From positions 1 through 54,110 of the forward strand of contig JAUWZD010000016.1 of assembly GCA_030615505.1 (NCBI GenBank): a stretch of 54,110 bases of DNA, in the 5' to 3' direction. The notes under the pieces are model-generated. The model worked only from the letters and a program-made list of their open reading frames with translations, did not search any database and was not told the origin of the DNA. Position numbers and translations under genes: made by a program. Origin of the DNA: Spirochaetales bacterium (GTDB taxonomy: Bacteria > Spirochaetota > Spirochaetia > SZUA-6 > DRHE01). Of this stretch, positions 7,744-14,244 are shown piece by piece; position 1 is the stretch's first letter; each line of letters opens with the position of its first letter.

Positions 7744-9282
7744 CTAATAAACATATGCAGACCCTTGGTTTACATTAGCACCCACATCATCTCCGGGGGC
7801 TCCGACTGCAAATGTATTCCCATCAGATGAAACATATGCGCTATAACCAAACCAGTCATTATATTGCCCGTCAGAAGCAGTAAGCTTAATTTCATTCCAA
7901 TTACTTCCATCCCATCTGAAAATATACGCAGAGCCCTGATCTACATTGGTGCCAATATCATCGCAAATAGCTCCGATAATTATTGCATTCCCGTCAGATG
8001 AGATAGAAGCAATATAACCAAACCAGTCATTGAGTTCCCCGTCAGAAGCGGTAATTTTAGTTTCATTCCAACTGCTTCCGCAACAGCTGTAAACATACGC
8101 TGAACCCTGATCCATATTAGTTCCTACATCATCACGATAAGCACTTGTTAATAATGTATTTCCATTGGATGATAGCGATACGATTCGCCCAAACCAATCA
8201 ACAGATTCTCCATCGGAAGCTGTAATCTTTGTTTCAATCCAATTATTGTTATTCCATTTATACAGGTAAACCGAACCCTTACTGGAATCATCACCCAGGG
8301 CACCTACTGCTAATGTATTCCCATCAGACGATATTGCTACATGGAAGCCGAATATATCGCCATTTTCCCCATCCGATGCTGTAATCTTTTTTTCAATCCA
8401 ACTGCTTCCATTCCATTTGTACACATACGCAGAACCTTGATTATCGTTTCCACCAATATCATCATGATAAGCCCCCACTATCATAGTATTTCCATCGGCT
8501 GAAATTGAAACACTAAGTCCAAAATTATCGTCGGTTGCCCCATCCGATGCAATTATTTTTGTTTCATCCCAACTGCTGACGTTCAACCTATATACATACA
8601 CAGAGCCCTGATCTCTATTCGAACCTATATCATCCCGCCAGGAGCCGACTGCTACTATACTCCCATCGGATGATACTGATACACTAAAGCCAAACCAATC
8701 ATCAAAATCGCCATCAGAAGCTGTAAGCTTTGTCTCAACCCAACTGCTTCCATACCATTTGTATATATAGGTAGAGCCCCGATTAGAATCATCACTTTGA
8801 GCACCTACTACAACTGTATTACCCTCTGCCGATATAGATAAGCAGCTACCGTGGACTGCTGGATTATACCCACTAAAATAATCCTCGGAGGCTCCATCCG
8901 ACGCTGTTATCTTCTCTTCTATAAGAGGCGTAATAGCATCGCTTATCTGGAAAATATTCCCGTTAGAATGACGGAACTCCCCGTATACGGTTTTTTCGCT
9001 GTGGCCGCATGCTAATGTCCAGCTCTTTGTTACAGCATAATCTTCCCAGCTTGACCAGCTTGTGCCGTTATTGCTGAAACGCATCTTTTCAGCATCTATA
9101 ACATCAATATCTAAAGTTACGGATGTTGAAAATGTATAGGTTGAATCATCGTTGATTACGAAACTGCCATGTGCCCCATGAAGAAATTCACCCAGCATAT
9201 TGGAGCAGTTAAAAAATAATATGGCTGGAACCAAAATTAAAACGGAGTAGAGTATTTTAAAAACCCCTACCTTTAACTTCAT
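7744..9282 (-). CDS. FG-GAP repeat lipoprotein
   Basis: From the ATG at 9280-9282 the protein has 512 residues. A longer frame to 9321 exists, but its extra residues precede the signal peptide. The signal ends in 'LFFNCS', a lipobox. About 110 residues follow with a conserved 'SNNGTSWSSWEDYA' segment. Seven tandem units of about 49 residues come next, each with the pattern 'ITASDG...DWFG', 'VSSDGNT..VGA..DD.G' and 'QGSAYVYKWNGSSW'. These are FG-GAP type blades, expected to fold as a seven-bladed beta-propeller on the cell surface. The protein ends right after the last 'QGSAYVY'. Bacterial members are surface adhesion or structural proteins; no partner is identifiable. Its start faces the OmpA-family gene with only 38 bases between the two ATGs. 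Confidence 0.82.
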   Translation of the reverse strand: MKLKVGVFKILYSVLILVPAILFFNCSNMLGEFLHGAHGSFVINDDSTYTFSTSVTLDIDVIDAEKMRFSNNGTSWSSWEDYAVTKSWTLACGHSEKTVYGEFRHSNGNIFQISDAITPLIEEKITASDGASEDYFSGYNPAVHGSCLSISAEGNTVVVGAQSDDSNRGSTYIYKWYGSSWVETKLTASDGDFDDWFGFSVSVSSDGSIVAVGSWRDDIGSNRDQGSVYVYRLNVSSWDETKIIASDGATDDNFGLSVSISADGNTMIVGAYHDDIGGNDNQGSAYVYKWNGSSWIEKKITASDGENGDIFGFHVAISSDGNTLAVGALGDDSSKGSVYLYKWNNNNWIETKITASDGESVDWFGRIVSLSSNGNTLLTSAYRDDVGTNMDQGSAYVYSCCGSSWNETKITASDGELNDWFGYIASISSDGNAIIIGAICDDIGTNVDQGSAYIFRWDGSNWNEIKLTASDGQYNDWFGYSAYVSSDGNTFAVGAPGDDVGANVNQGSAYVY

Positions 9283-9320
9283 TGTATTTGATATTATACT
9301 CCACCTGGTTAGTATTAACA

Positions 9321-10979
9321 ATGATCCATATCCGTAAAATACTATTACTCTTGTTTCTATTTACACCCCCGCTCATCGCTGAGGACAAGCATGTAGACAT
9401 GATCCTCAGCCCATATGCAGCAGGCACATGTATTATTCCGCATGGAATCTTCAAGCAAATAGCAGAACCAGGCTTTGGGTTAGCAATCAATCTCGGATTA
9501 ACTAATCTATTCTTTAAAAACAGTTTAATAATGCTTTCCAGCGGCTTCAATTTCATCAACGAAGAGAGAGATAATATAGCATCATTTGGAATGCCTTACT
9601 TATCGCTTTTAACAGGCTATGCCTTCACGCTCACTGATAATTTCAAGATAACTCCTTTAGTTGGTACTGGATATCTCTTACATATTATTAAAGGCTCTTC
9701 AGGTGGGGGAGGAAGCTCAGGTAATTCTGAGTACGCCCTGAAAAGTTTTCTTGATCCTCTCTTCACAATACAATGCGAGTTTGATGTTGCTTTATTCAAA
9801 GGTTATCATATTATTCTAACTCCCGGGTATATATTCTTCTTTGAGAAAAATAACACAGGAAGATATCTGAATATCGCCTTAGGGGCTAAAAAAGATTTCT
9901 ATTTAAAGCGCAAGATAAAAAAGATAAATCTTTTTCTCTCTACAGACTGTAATTCTTTCTCTCCGAATGCAGATGGACTAAAGGATATAATCCGAATTAT
10001 TCCGGAACTTGAGACAACTAGCGGAATAGATTGCTTTGACTTAAAAATCTTAGATAAGAATAAGCATGTGGTCAGGAGTTTTACAGGCCAGAACAGTGTG
10101 TCAGGAACCTTCATCTGGGACGGCCTTGATAATAGAGGCAATCTCATGCCGGATGGAGAGTATATTGCCGAGCTTGAGCTGAATTACCAAAAGGGAGATC
10201 CTCATCTGGCATATACCCCTCCCTTTATCCTTGATAACTCGCCCCCTGAAATTGCCTTAACCCTTAAGCCCCAACCCTTCTCCCCTGACAATGACGGGGT
10301 TGACGATGAACTGCTTTTAAGCATTAAGGTTGATGATCCTGATTCTATTAACGCATGGAGTATCCGAATTGATGATCCCAAGGGCGTCCACTTCATCACT
10401 TTCAGGGGAAAGGGTATTCCACCGGAGAAAATAACCTGGAATGGTCTATCATCCAGCGGCGAGCTTGTTCAGGCGGCAGAGAATTATCCTCTTTCTTTAG
10501 AAATTTCAGATAACCTGGGCAATATTACAAGGCTTAATAAGGATATTCCGGTGGATGTCCTTGTTGTCCGGGAGGGAGACAAATTAAAGATCCGGATATC
10601 CAGTATAACCTTTTCCCCAAACTCATCAGATCTTGAAGCAGTAGAGGATGAAGATAAAGCGGCCAAAAATAACAAGACCCTCAAGCGGCTTGTTGAGATT
10701 TTTCAGAAATATAATGACTACCGCATCCGAATAGAGGGGCATGCAAATAATCTATTATGGGATGATCCTGTTAAAGCTTCTGAAGAAGAGATCAAGGAGC
10801 TCATTCCCCTTTCCAGGGAACGGGCCCTTTCGGTAAAGGATGCGCTTTTAAAGCTGGGCCTATATGCGGAGCGGATTTCGACCGTTGGTTTAGGGGGAAA
10901 AGATCCGATTGTACCTTTCAGAGATACGATAAACCGATGGAAGAACAGGCGCGTTGAGTTTATTCTTATAAAGAAGTAA
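9321..10979 (+). CDS. OmpA-family outer-membrane protein with FlgD-type Ig modules
   Basis: This encodes 552 residues from the ATG at 9321; an in-frame ATG at 9282 would add residues before the signal peptide and overlap the divergent gene. The signal peptide covers about residues 1-20 ('PPLIAED'). An eight-strand-like barrel follows to about residue 195 ('GFGLAINLGLTNLFFK', 'ITPLVGTGYLLHII'). Then come two FlgD-Ig-like modules: 'CNSFSPNADGLKDIIRII' with 'GTFIWDGLDNRGNLMPDGEY', and 'QPFSPDNDGVDDELLLSI' with 'ITWNGLSSSGEL'. The end is an OmpA peptidoglycan-binding domain ('IRIEGHANN', 'LSRERALSVKDALLKLGL', 'NRWKNRRVEFILIK'). It probably ties the outer membrane to peptidoglycan. This architecture is common in spirochaetes. 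Confidence 0.85.
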   Translation: MIHIRKILLLLFLFTPPLIAEDKHVDMILSPYAAGTCIIPHGIFKQIAEPGFGLAINLGLTNLFFKNSLIMLSSGFNFINEERDNIASFGMPYLSLLTGYAFTLTDNFKITPLVGTGYLLHIIKGSSGGGGSSGNSEYALKSFLDPLFTIQCEFDVALFKGYHIILTPGYIFFFEKNNTGRYLNIALGAKKDFYLKRKIKKINLFLSTDCNSFSPNADGLKDIIRIIPELETTSGIDCFDLKILDKNKHVVRSFTGQNSVSGTFIWDGLDNRGNLMPDGEYIAELELNYQKGDPHLAYTPPFILDNSPPEIALTLKPQPFSPDNDGVDDELLLSIKVDDPDSINAWSIRIDDPKGVHFITFRGKGIPPEKITWNGLSSSGELVQAAENYPLSLEISDNLGNITRLNKDIPVDVLVVREGDKLKIRISSITFSPNSSDLEAVEDEDKAAKNNKTLKRLVEIFQKYNDYRIRIEGHANNLLWDDPVKASEEEIKELIPLSRERALSVKDALLKLGLYAERISTVGLGGKDPIVPFRDTINRWKNRRVEFILIKK

Positions 10980-11057
10980 TTACGACCATGCTGCCCACTC
11001 TTTTCCGACTCTTCTCTCTGCAGCTATTTTAAGAGTTTCTATCATTATCATTCAGCT

Positions 11058-11292
11058 TTAACAAAGCGGAAGCAGAGGTTTCTCCGGAGATTTTGGATTA
11101 GGCATGAGTTTTTTCTCTTGAGGAGAAATATGCCAATCCATTTCTTCAAGCGGAATTGCACCGAGTAGTGGATCTGCACCATGCGGAAGCTCAATAGCAC
11201 GAACTTGAGTTGACCTGTCTTGTACTGTCAAATCAACAATACCAAATATTCTGTAACTATGCTTTCCCTCATCAGCAGTATAAACTTCCACT
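11058..11292 (-). pseudogene. 3' fragment of a retropepsin-like aspartic protease gene
   Basis: The encoded C-terminal 77 residues ('EVYTADEGKHSYRIF' to 'PEKPLLPLC') are closely related to the intact protease at 15634-16038. The DNA is colinear with 15634-15868 without gaps, including the same 'TTTAACAAAGCGGAAGCAGAG' end. Upstream of about 11292 the similarity stops abruptly. The N-terminal half, with the catalytic DSG motif, is absent, replaced by sequence that reads in the opposite direction as a toxin fragment. The open frame continues to 11429 only by chance across that junction. It cannot be an active protease. This is a truncated paralogue left by a recombination event whose breakpoint is visible. 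Confidence 0.78.
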
Positions 11293-11472
11293 AAACCTCT
11301 TTTCAGACGAACAAAAAAAGGACATTGTGTAGCATCTGGCCCGACATCCTCAGGAAGATATCTAGCTATTGTATTTGATCTAAAACCCCAAGGAATTGCT
11401 CGACCTATTACTGGATGGGATATGGGCAAAACAGAAATTCGATATTACAAGAAGCAAAGGAGTAAAGAATGA
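11293..11472 (+). pseudogene. C-terminal fragment of a BrnT-like toxin
   Basis: The frame ending at TGA 11470-11472 reads 'GRYLAIVFDLKPQGIARP', then 'ITGWDMGKTEIRYYKKQRSKE'-like residues, the usual tail of BrnT/DUF4258-type ribonuclease toxins ('R.ITARDM...E...Y'). The stop overlaps the antitoxin start as ATGA, the normal toxin-then-antitoxin order for this type. The N-terminal half is missing: at about 11292 the sequence switches to the reverse-strand protease fragment, and the frame has a stop at 11281. It is therefore a truncated toxin left in front of an intact antitoxin. The family name is a pattern-based call. Confidence 0.55.
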
Positions 11473-11762
11473 ATGAGCAAAATAGGAAAAAAAAACAATG
11501 GGCTAATTATTACGATAGCATAGGCATTCTGGATGAAATTATGGACGAGCCGGTTGATCTCAGTTTGGACGACCACCTTCGCCGTGATATCATGTCAGGA
11601 AAGCGCAAAAGGAAACTTAAGAATGTAACCATCAAGATAGATCCGCTCCAGATCATAGCTATCAAGAAGCTGGCTACCATGAAGTCTATGCCCTATCAAA
11701 CACTGATAAGACATTGGCTTGCCGAGGAGATCAAAAAAGAATTGGCCATGTTGATGAGGTGA
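11469..11762 (+). CDS. CopG/BrnA-like antitoxin (orphan)
   Basis: This encodes 97 residues. The C-terminal half is a ribbon-helix-helix domain of the CopG_antitoxin type: 'NVTIKIDPLQIIAIKKLA', then 'MPYQTLIRHWLAEEIKKEL'. The N-terminal half ('DEIMDEPVDLSLDD') is the usual toxin-binding segment. Antitoxins of this family bind DNA as dimers and repress their own operon while neutralising the ribonuclease toxin. Its toxin (11293-11472) is truncated, so this copy is now an orphan. It starts at the ATGA overlap with the toxin's stop. The frame is intact. Confidence 0.78.
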   Translation: MNEQNRKKKQWANYYDSIGILDEIMDEPVDLSLDDHLRRDIMSGKRKRKLKNVTIKIDPLQIIAIKKLATMKSMPYQTLIRHWLAEEIKKELAMLMR

Positions 11763-11839
11763 TTTTTTCTATGCTACCATTTTCTCAGGCAAGATATCTA
11801 CATTAATATAATTACAGTTTAATTATACTTCGTGTTCGG

Positions 11840-11918
11840 GTAAACCCATGCTCTTTTGAGATCCTCATGGGCCGGGGTTTACACTGCCTTCCGAGCCTTC
11901 ATGAAATTATGAAGGCAG
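11840..11918. repeat. Two tandem perfect-stem inverted repeats in a gene-free stretch
   Basis: GTAAACCC (11840-11847) pairs with GGGTTTAC (11875-11882), with an alternative inner pair CCCATG/CATGGG. CTGCCTTC (11884-11891) pairs with GAAGGCAG (11911-11918), with an inner CTTCAT/ATGAAG. No T-tract follows either, so they are not typical terminators, and they lack the unpaired bases expected of attC. The surrounding 11763-12060 has no other structure that I can assign. The hairpins may be the relic end of a lost element. Confidence 0.45.
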
Positions 11919-12060
11919 TTGACAAGAAATTTTACTATGGAACGAATACTATCCTGTTTACTATTTTTATATTGATATACTTTTCCATTTAAAATTGCAC
12001 AATAGAAATAGAATATGAAGATAAACTGTAGCATCATAGGCAGCCTCTTATACAACTTAT

Positions 12061-12271
12061 TTAAAACAATTATTACGTAACGGGTTAGATGAATACAAAT
12101 TCAATAAAGCTATAAATGAATACCGTCAAGGAAAAATATCCTTATCAAGAGCAGCAGAAATAGCTGGATTAAAATATTCGTGATATGATCTCTTGCTTTC
12201 CTGAAATGAATATTGAATTAAATTATAATATTGAAGATTTAAGTCATGATATACAAGAAAAGCTAATATGA
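12061..12271 (+). pseudogene. Broken UPF0175-type antitoxin
   Basis: The frame at 12061-12183 reads 'DEYKFNKAINEYRQGKISL' and 'SRAAEIAGLKYS', the central helices of UPF0175 antitoxins ('GKISLGRAAELAGLS'). It then hits a stop at about 12181. The remaining conserved tail ('DMISCFPEMNIELNYNIEDL') continues in another frame to TGA 12269-12271, consistent with loss of two bases. The N-terminal third is missing, with stops in frame upstream. The reading order antitoxin then PIN toxin with an ATGA overlap is preserved, so this was a normal operon. Confidence 0.62.
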
Positions 12272-12351
12272 TAATATTATGTGATTCTAGTCCGCTAATC
12301 TTTTCAGGAAAGATAGATCGACTTAATTTAATTCACAAATTATTTAAGTGA
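12268..12351 (+). pseudogene. N-terminal stub of a DUF3368-type PIN toxin
   Basis: A 27-residue frame begins at the ATGA overlap with the broken antitoxin. It reads 'MIILCDSSPLIFSGKIDRL' then 'NLIHKLFK', the first strand and helix of PIN nucleases of the DUF3368 group ('D.SPLI...I..LdLL..LF'). This includes the first catalytic Asp. It stops at 12349-12351, where unrelated sequence begins. A matching C-terminal PIN fragment lies 3 kb away at 15366-15588. No nuclease activity is possible from this stub. Confidence 0.6.
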
Positions 12352-12950
12352 ATGGGCCACAGATATCATGTTTGAATCTCCCCAAGCTCTTTATGAGATT
12401 TATCCTCAGTTGGTTCGGGGAGCAGTTTCCAGTTTTTCCGCTCCCGCGTCCCGATGTCATGCTTTTTTCAAGGCGCAAGCCTCACGGTGATCTTAAAGGA
12501 AAGGTGATAAGCGACTATAAAAAACGGTCGGAAGGAATCCGGGTCAAACACCTGGTAGGAGCCAACTCGGTCAAGATGTATGACAAAGGGAGATAGAACC
12601 TACAATTGGAGACAACCATCAATGATACGAAAGGTTTCAAAGTGTTTCGGCCGCCGGAGGGTAACCCCCAGGGCAGCCACGCGTGGAGAATATTTCGAAA
12701 GGGGATAGCCGACCTTCCGAGACGTGCTCAGGTTTCTCAGGCCTCTAATGAACGTTATGTCAATACTCTGGCAACCCTCAATACGTAAAAATATCTTGCA
12801 GAGCTGCAGGAGTTCAAGGTACTATACAGTCAGTATTGCAAGGCTATTTCTGCATATACTGCGAAAAAAAAGATTCTTGCCGTGTTTGGGTGTAATATTT
12901 TGCAGAAATATTTTTTTGTAGCTAATACACCTGCGTATGTGCAGGTTACT
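12350..12950 (+). pseudogene. Degraded fragment of a larger conserved protein, family uncertain
   Basis: Three frames look like consecutive pieces of one protein. 'ATDIMFESPQALYEIYPQLV' (from 12356) is followed, one frame away, by 'DLKGKVISDYKKRSEGIRVK', 'HLVGANSVKMYDKG', then after a stop 'LETTINDTKGFKVFRPPEG', and 'GIADLPRRAQVSQASNERYV'. I recall an uncharacterised family with 'NSVKMYDK' followed by 'RVETTIND..FKVFR', present in multiple copies in some genomes. I cannot name it and do not claim a transposase. At least one frameshift and two stops make it non-functional. The 3' end fades before the cassette boundary at 12957. CCTGC/GCAGG at 12931-12945 forms a small hairpin. Confidence 0.5.
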
Positions 12951-12989
12951 TACTAGTTGGAACGCCCATAGAAAAAATCCTAGAATTTT

Positions 12990-13027
12990 CTTGTCAACTT
13001 GACAAGAATTGTCTGTTGTGGTATATT
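12990..13027 (+). promoter_or_regulatory. Consensus promoter overlapped by a perfect palindromic operator
   Basis: TTGACA (12999-13004) and TATATT (13022-13027) are 17 bases apart. The -35 box lies inside the perfect inverted repeat CTTGTCAA-C-TTGACAAG (12990-13006). The -10 box ends 6 bases before the antitoxin ATG at 13034, so the transcript would be leaderless or nearly so; there is no Shine-Dalgarno sequence. The palindrome is the expected kind of site for autorepression by the Phd-type antitoxin. Confidence 0.72.
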
Positions 13028-13033
13028 CATAAT

Positions 13034-13273
13034 ATGAAAACTATGCCTGTAGGCGAACTAAAGACTCACTTCTCTGAAGTAATCGAGGCCATCAAGAAAG
13101 GTGAACAAATCGTTATCTCGTACGGAAAGAAAAAAAAGAATATTGCGGTAATTGTGCCTTTCTCCCAATACGAGAAAAAAAACAGCGTTAAGCTTGGCCT
13201 ACTCAAAAACAAGGCAAAATGCGTGTTCGCGGATGATTTTGAAATAACTACGGAAGAGCTGGTTGGCGTATGA
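13034..13273 (+). CDS. Phd/YefM-family antitoxin
   Basis: This encodes 79 residues from the ATG at 13034. An in-frame ATG at 13016 lies upstream of the -10 box and is therefore rejected. The N-terminal domain 'MPVGELKTHFSEVIEAIKKG' and 'EQIVISYGKKKKNIAVIVPF' is the DNA-binding Phd fold. The C-terminal 25 residues ('CVFADDFEITTEELVGV') are the usual flexible toxin-binding tail. The stop overlaps the toxin start as ATGA. As a pair they should autorepress from the palindrome at 12990-13006. The frame is intact and lies inside the cassette. Confidence 0.9.
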   Translation: MKTMPVGELKTHFSEVIEAIKKGEQIVISYGKKKKNIAVIVPFSQYEKKNSVKLGLLKNKAKCVFADDFEITTEELVGV

Positions 13274-13671
13274 ACTACCTTGTTGACACTCATTACCTGC
13301 TTTGGTCGCTTATCGATCCCTCTCAAATTGGAAAACACGTAACTCAAATTCTCACAGACGCCCAAACGATAAAGTATGTTAGCAAGATAAGCTTTTGGGA
13401 GATTGCACTTAAGTATTCGATCGGGAAGCTCAAACTCGAGGGCACTACACCTGAGGGAGTACTCACTACGTCCCGGGAATCAGGGTTTAAGATTCTCGAC
13501 ATCAGTGAAGATGATATTGCCACATCCTACCGATTGCCATTTGTTGAAAATCATAAAGATCCCTTTGATCGGCTAATTATCTGGCATTGTATAAGAAACG
13601 ATATGGTGCTCGTGACCGCAGATATCCGGCTAAGAAGCTATGAACAACACGGACTGAAGTTGGCCGTATGA
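13270..13671 (+). CDS. PIN-domain ribonuclease toxin (VapC-like, PhoH/YhaV group of COG3744)
   Basis: This encodes 133 residues. It has the four acidic positions of PIN nucleases: 'NYLVDTHYLLW' (D6), 'SKISFWEIALKYSIGKL' (Glu in helix 3), 'KDPFDRLIIWHCIRN' (Asp) and 'VLVTADIRLRSYEQHGL' (Asp). The opening 'LVDTHYLLW' and 'DPFDRLI' are characteristic of the PIN subgroup that pairs with Phd antitoxins. Toxins of this fold cleave RNA, often tRNA or rRNA. All key residues are present, so the pair is probably active. It overlaps its antitoxin by 4 bases and is followed by the attC site 58 bases later. Confidence 0.9.
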   Translation: MNYLVDTHYLLWSLIDPSQIGKHVTQILTDAQTIKYVSKISFWEIALKYSIGKLKLEGTTPEGVLTTSRESGFKILDISEDDIATSYRLPFVENHKDPFDRLIIWHCIRNDMVLVTADIRLRSYEQHGLKLAV

Positions 13672-13729
13672 GTTTCTGCTCGGCATTTGCAACTGGAGAG
13701 ATGAATAAACGAAATACCTAGAATGGCCG

Positions 13730-13841
13730 TTCCAACATCTCGCTGGAGCAGACCGCGGAGTGTAGATTTATTCCGTTAGTGAAGCGTCGAGAACGGCTGG
13801 GTCAAGAACAATCGGCGCGGCTGCTCAGCTCTGCGTTATAC
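13730..13841 (+). other. attC recombination site of an integron cassette
   Basis: The two arms fold on each other. The left arm is TTCCAAC (R'', 13730-13736), an 8-base segment starting with the unpaired spacer, then GCT-G-GAGCAG-A-CCGCG. The right arm is CGCGGCTGCTCAGC, spacer, then GTTATAC (R', 13835-13841). Aligning the left arm with the reverse complement of the right gives GCT, GAGCAG and CCGCG paired, with exactly two extra bases (G and A) bulging on one side. Those extrahelical bases and the unpaired spacer are the structural marks recognised by IntI. The length, 112 bases, is within the known range. The central part carries an extra stem CCGTT/AACGG. R' and R'' deviate slightly from GTTRRRY/RYYYAAC. 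Confidence 0.78.
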
Positions 13842-13884
13842 TACTTAAAATATGATCAATTCTCGTCTTGATATTCGAGAATTA

Positions 13885-13988
13885 TATCAAATAGAGAGGA
13901 ACTTGAGGAAAATATTAAGGATGCTTATATGCAGATAGCTCTGGAAGAGGTTCCTAAAGATCATGAAATTAAAGAAATAACTATATGA
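13885..13988 (+). pseudogene. C-terminal fragment of a HicB-type antitoxin
   Basis: The frame ending at TGA 13986-13988 reads 'REELEENIKDAYMQIALEE' and 'VPKDHEIKEITI', the C-terminal helix of HicB/UPF0150 antitoxins. The N-terminal two thirds are missing; an unrelated inverted repeat (AATTCTCG/CGAGAATT, 13858-13882) and the attC site lie upstream. The stop overlaps the start of a HicA-like frame as ATGA. HicB before HicA is one of the known orders. Confidence 0.58.
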
Positions 13989-14126
13989 AGCGCAAGGAGC
14001 TGATCCAGCAAATTACAAAAGCAGGATGTATATTATTGCGTGCTGGTACTAAGCATGATATATACTTAAATACATCTACGGGGCTAGAAGCAGCCAGTTC
14101 CAAGACATGCTGCAATTGAAAATTTA
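13985..14126 (+). pseudogene. Frameshifted HicA-type mRNA interferase
   Basis: From the ATG at 13985 the frame reads 'MKRKELIQQITKAGCILLRA' and 'GTKHDIYLNTSTG', the HicA fold of double-stranded RNA-binding type with the catalytic His ('GTKHDIY'). The next conserved piece ('QPVPRHAAIENL') continues in a different frame, so a base was lost near 14090. The in-frame stop is at 14117-14119. With its antitoxin also truncated, this is a dead HicBA pair. Confidence 0.62.
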
Positions 14127-14244
14127 GAGAGGAGGTCAATCGTGCAATCCGCAGAATTTATGCATATCCTGATGCTTGGGCCAAAGAAAAAGACGATACG
14201 AGGCAGAGCGTTAGGCATGTTGTATTTGATAAGGACAAAGTGAT

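Larger units (their letters stand above)
12957..13835 (+). mobile_element. Integron-type gene cassette carrying a toxin-antitoxin pair
   Basis: The 879-base unit has the defining layout of an integron cassette. It begins after the G of GTTGGAA (12956-12962) and ends at the G of GTTATAC (13835-13841). The left end is complementary to the R'' box TTCCAAC (13730-13736) of its own attC. The match extends outward: reverse-complemented GTTGGAACGCCCAT agrees with ATGGCCGTTCCAAC at 13 of 14 positions. That is what is expected if the circular form folds R' onto R''. The cargo is an intact Phd/PIN pair with its own promoter, as is typical for toxin-antitoxin cassettes in sedentary chromosomal integrons. 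No integrase or attI is in this window. Confidence 0.72.

Noticed and set aside
7744..8930. FG-GAP repeats as a DNA tandem repeat or CRISPR-like array
   Set aside because: Periodicity is about 147 bases, in frame and diverged at third positions; it is a protein repeat, not an array of spacers.
11293..11429. N-terminal 45 residues of the reverse-strand frame 11058-11429 as a novel protein domain
   Set aside because: This stretch reads well on the forward strand as a toxin C-terminus overlapping the antitoxin start, and the reverse reading lacks the DSG motif of the related protease; it is an antisense shadow.
11840..11918. Tandem hairpins as attC sites or intrinsic terminators
   Set aside because: The stems are perfect without bulged bases or R'/R'' boxes, and no T-tract follows.
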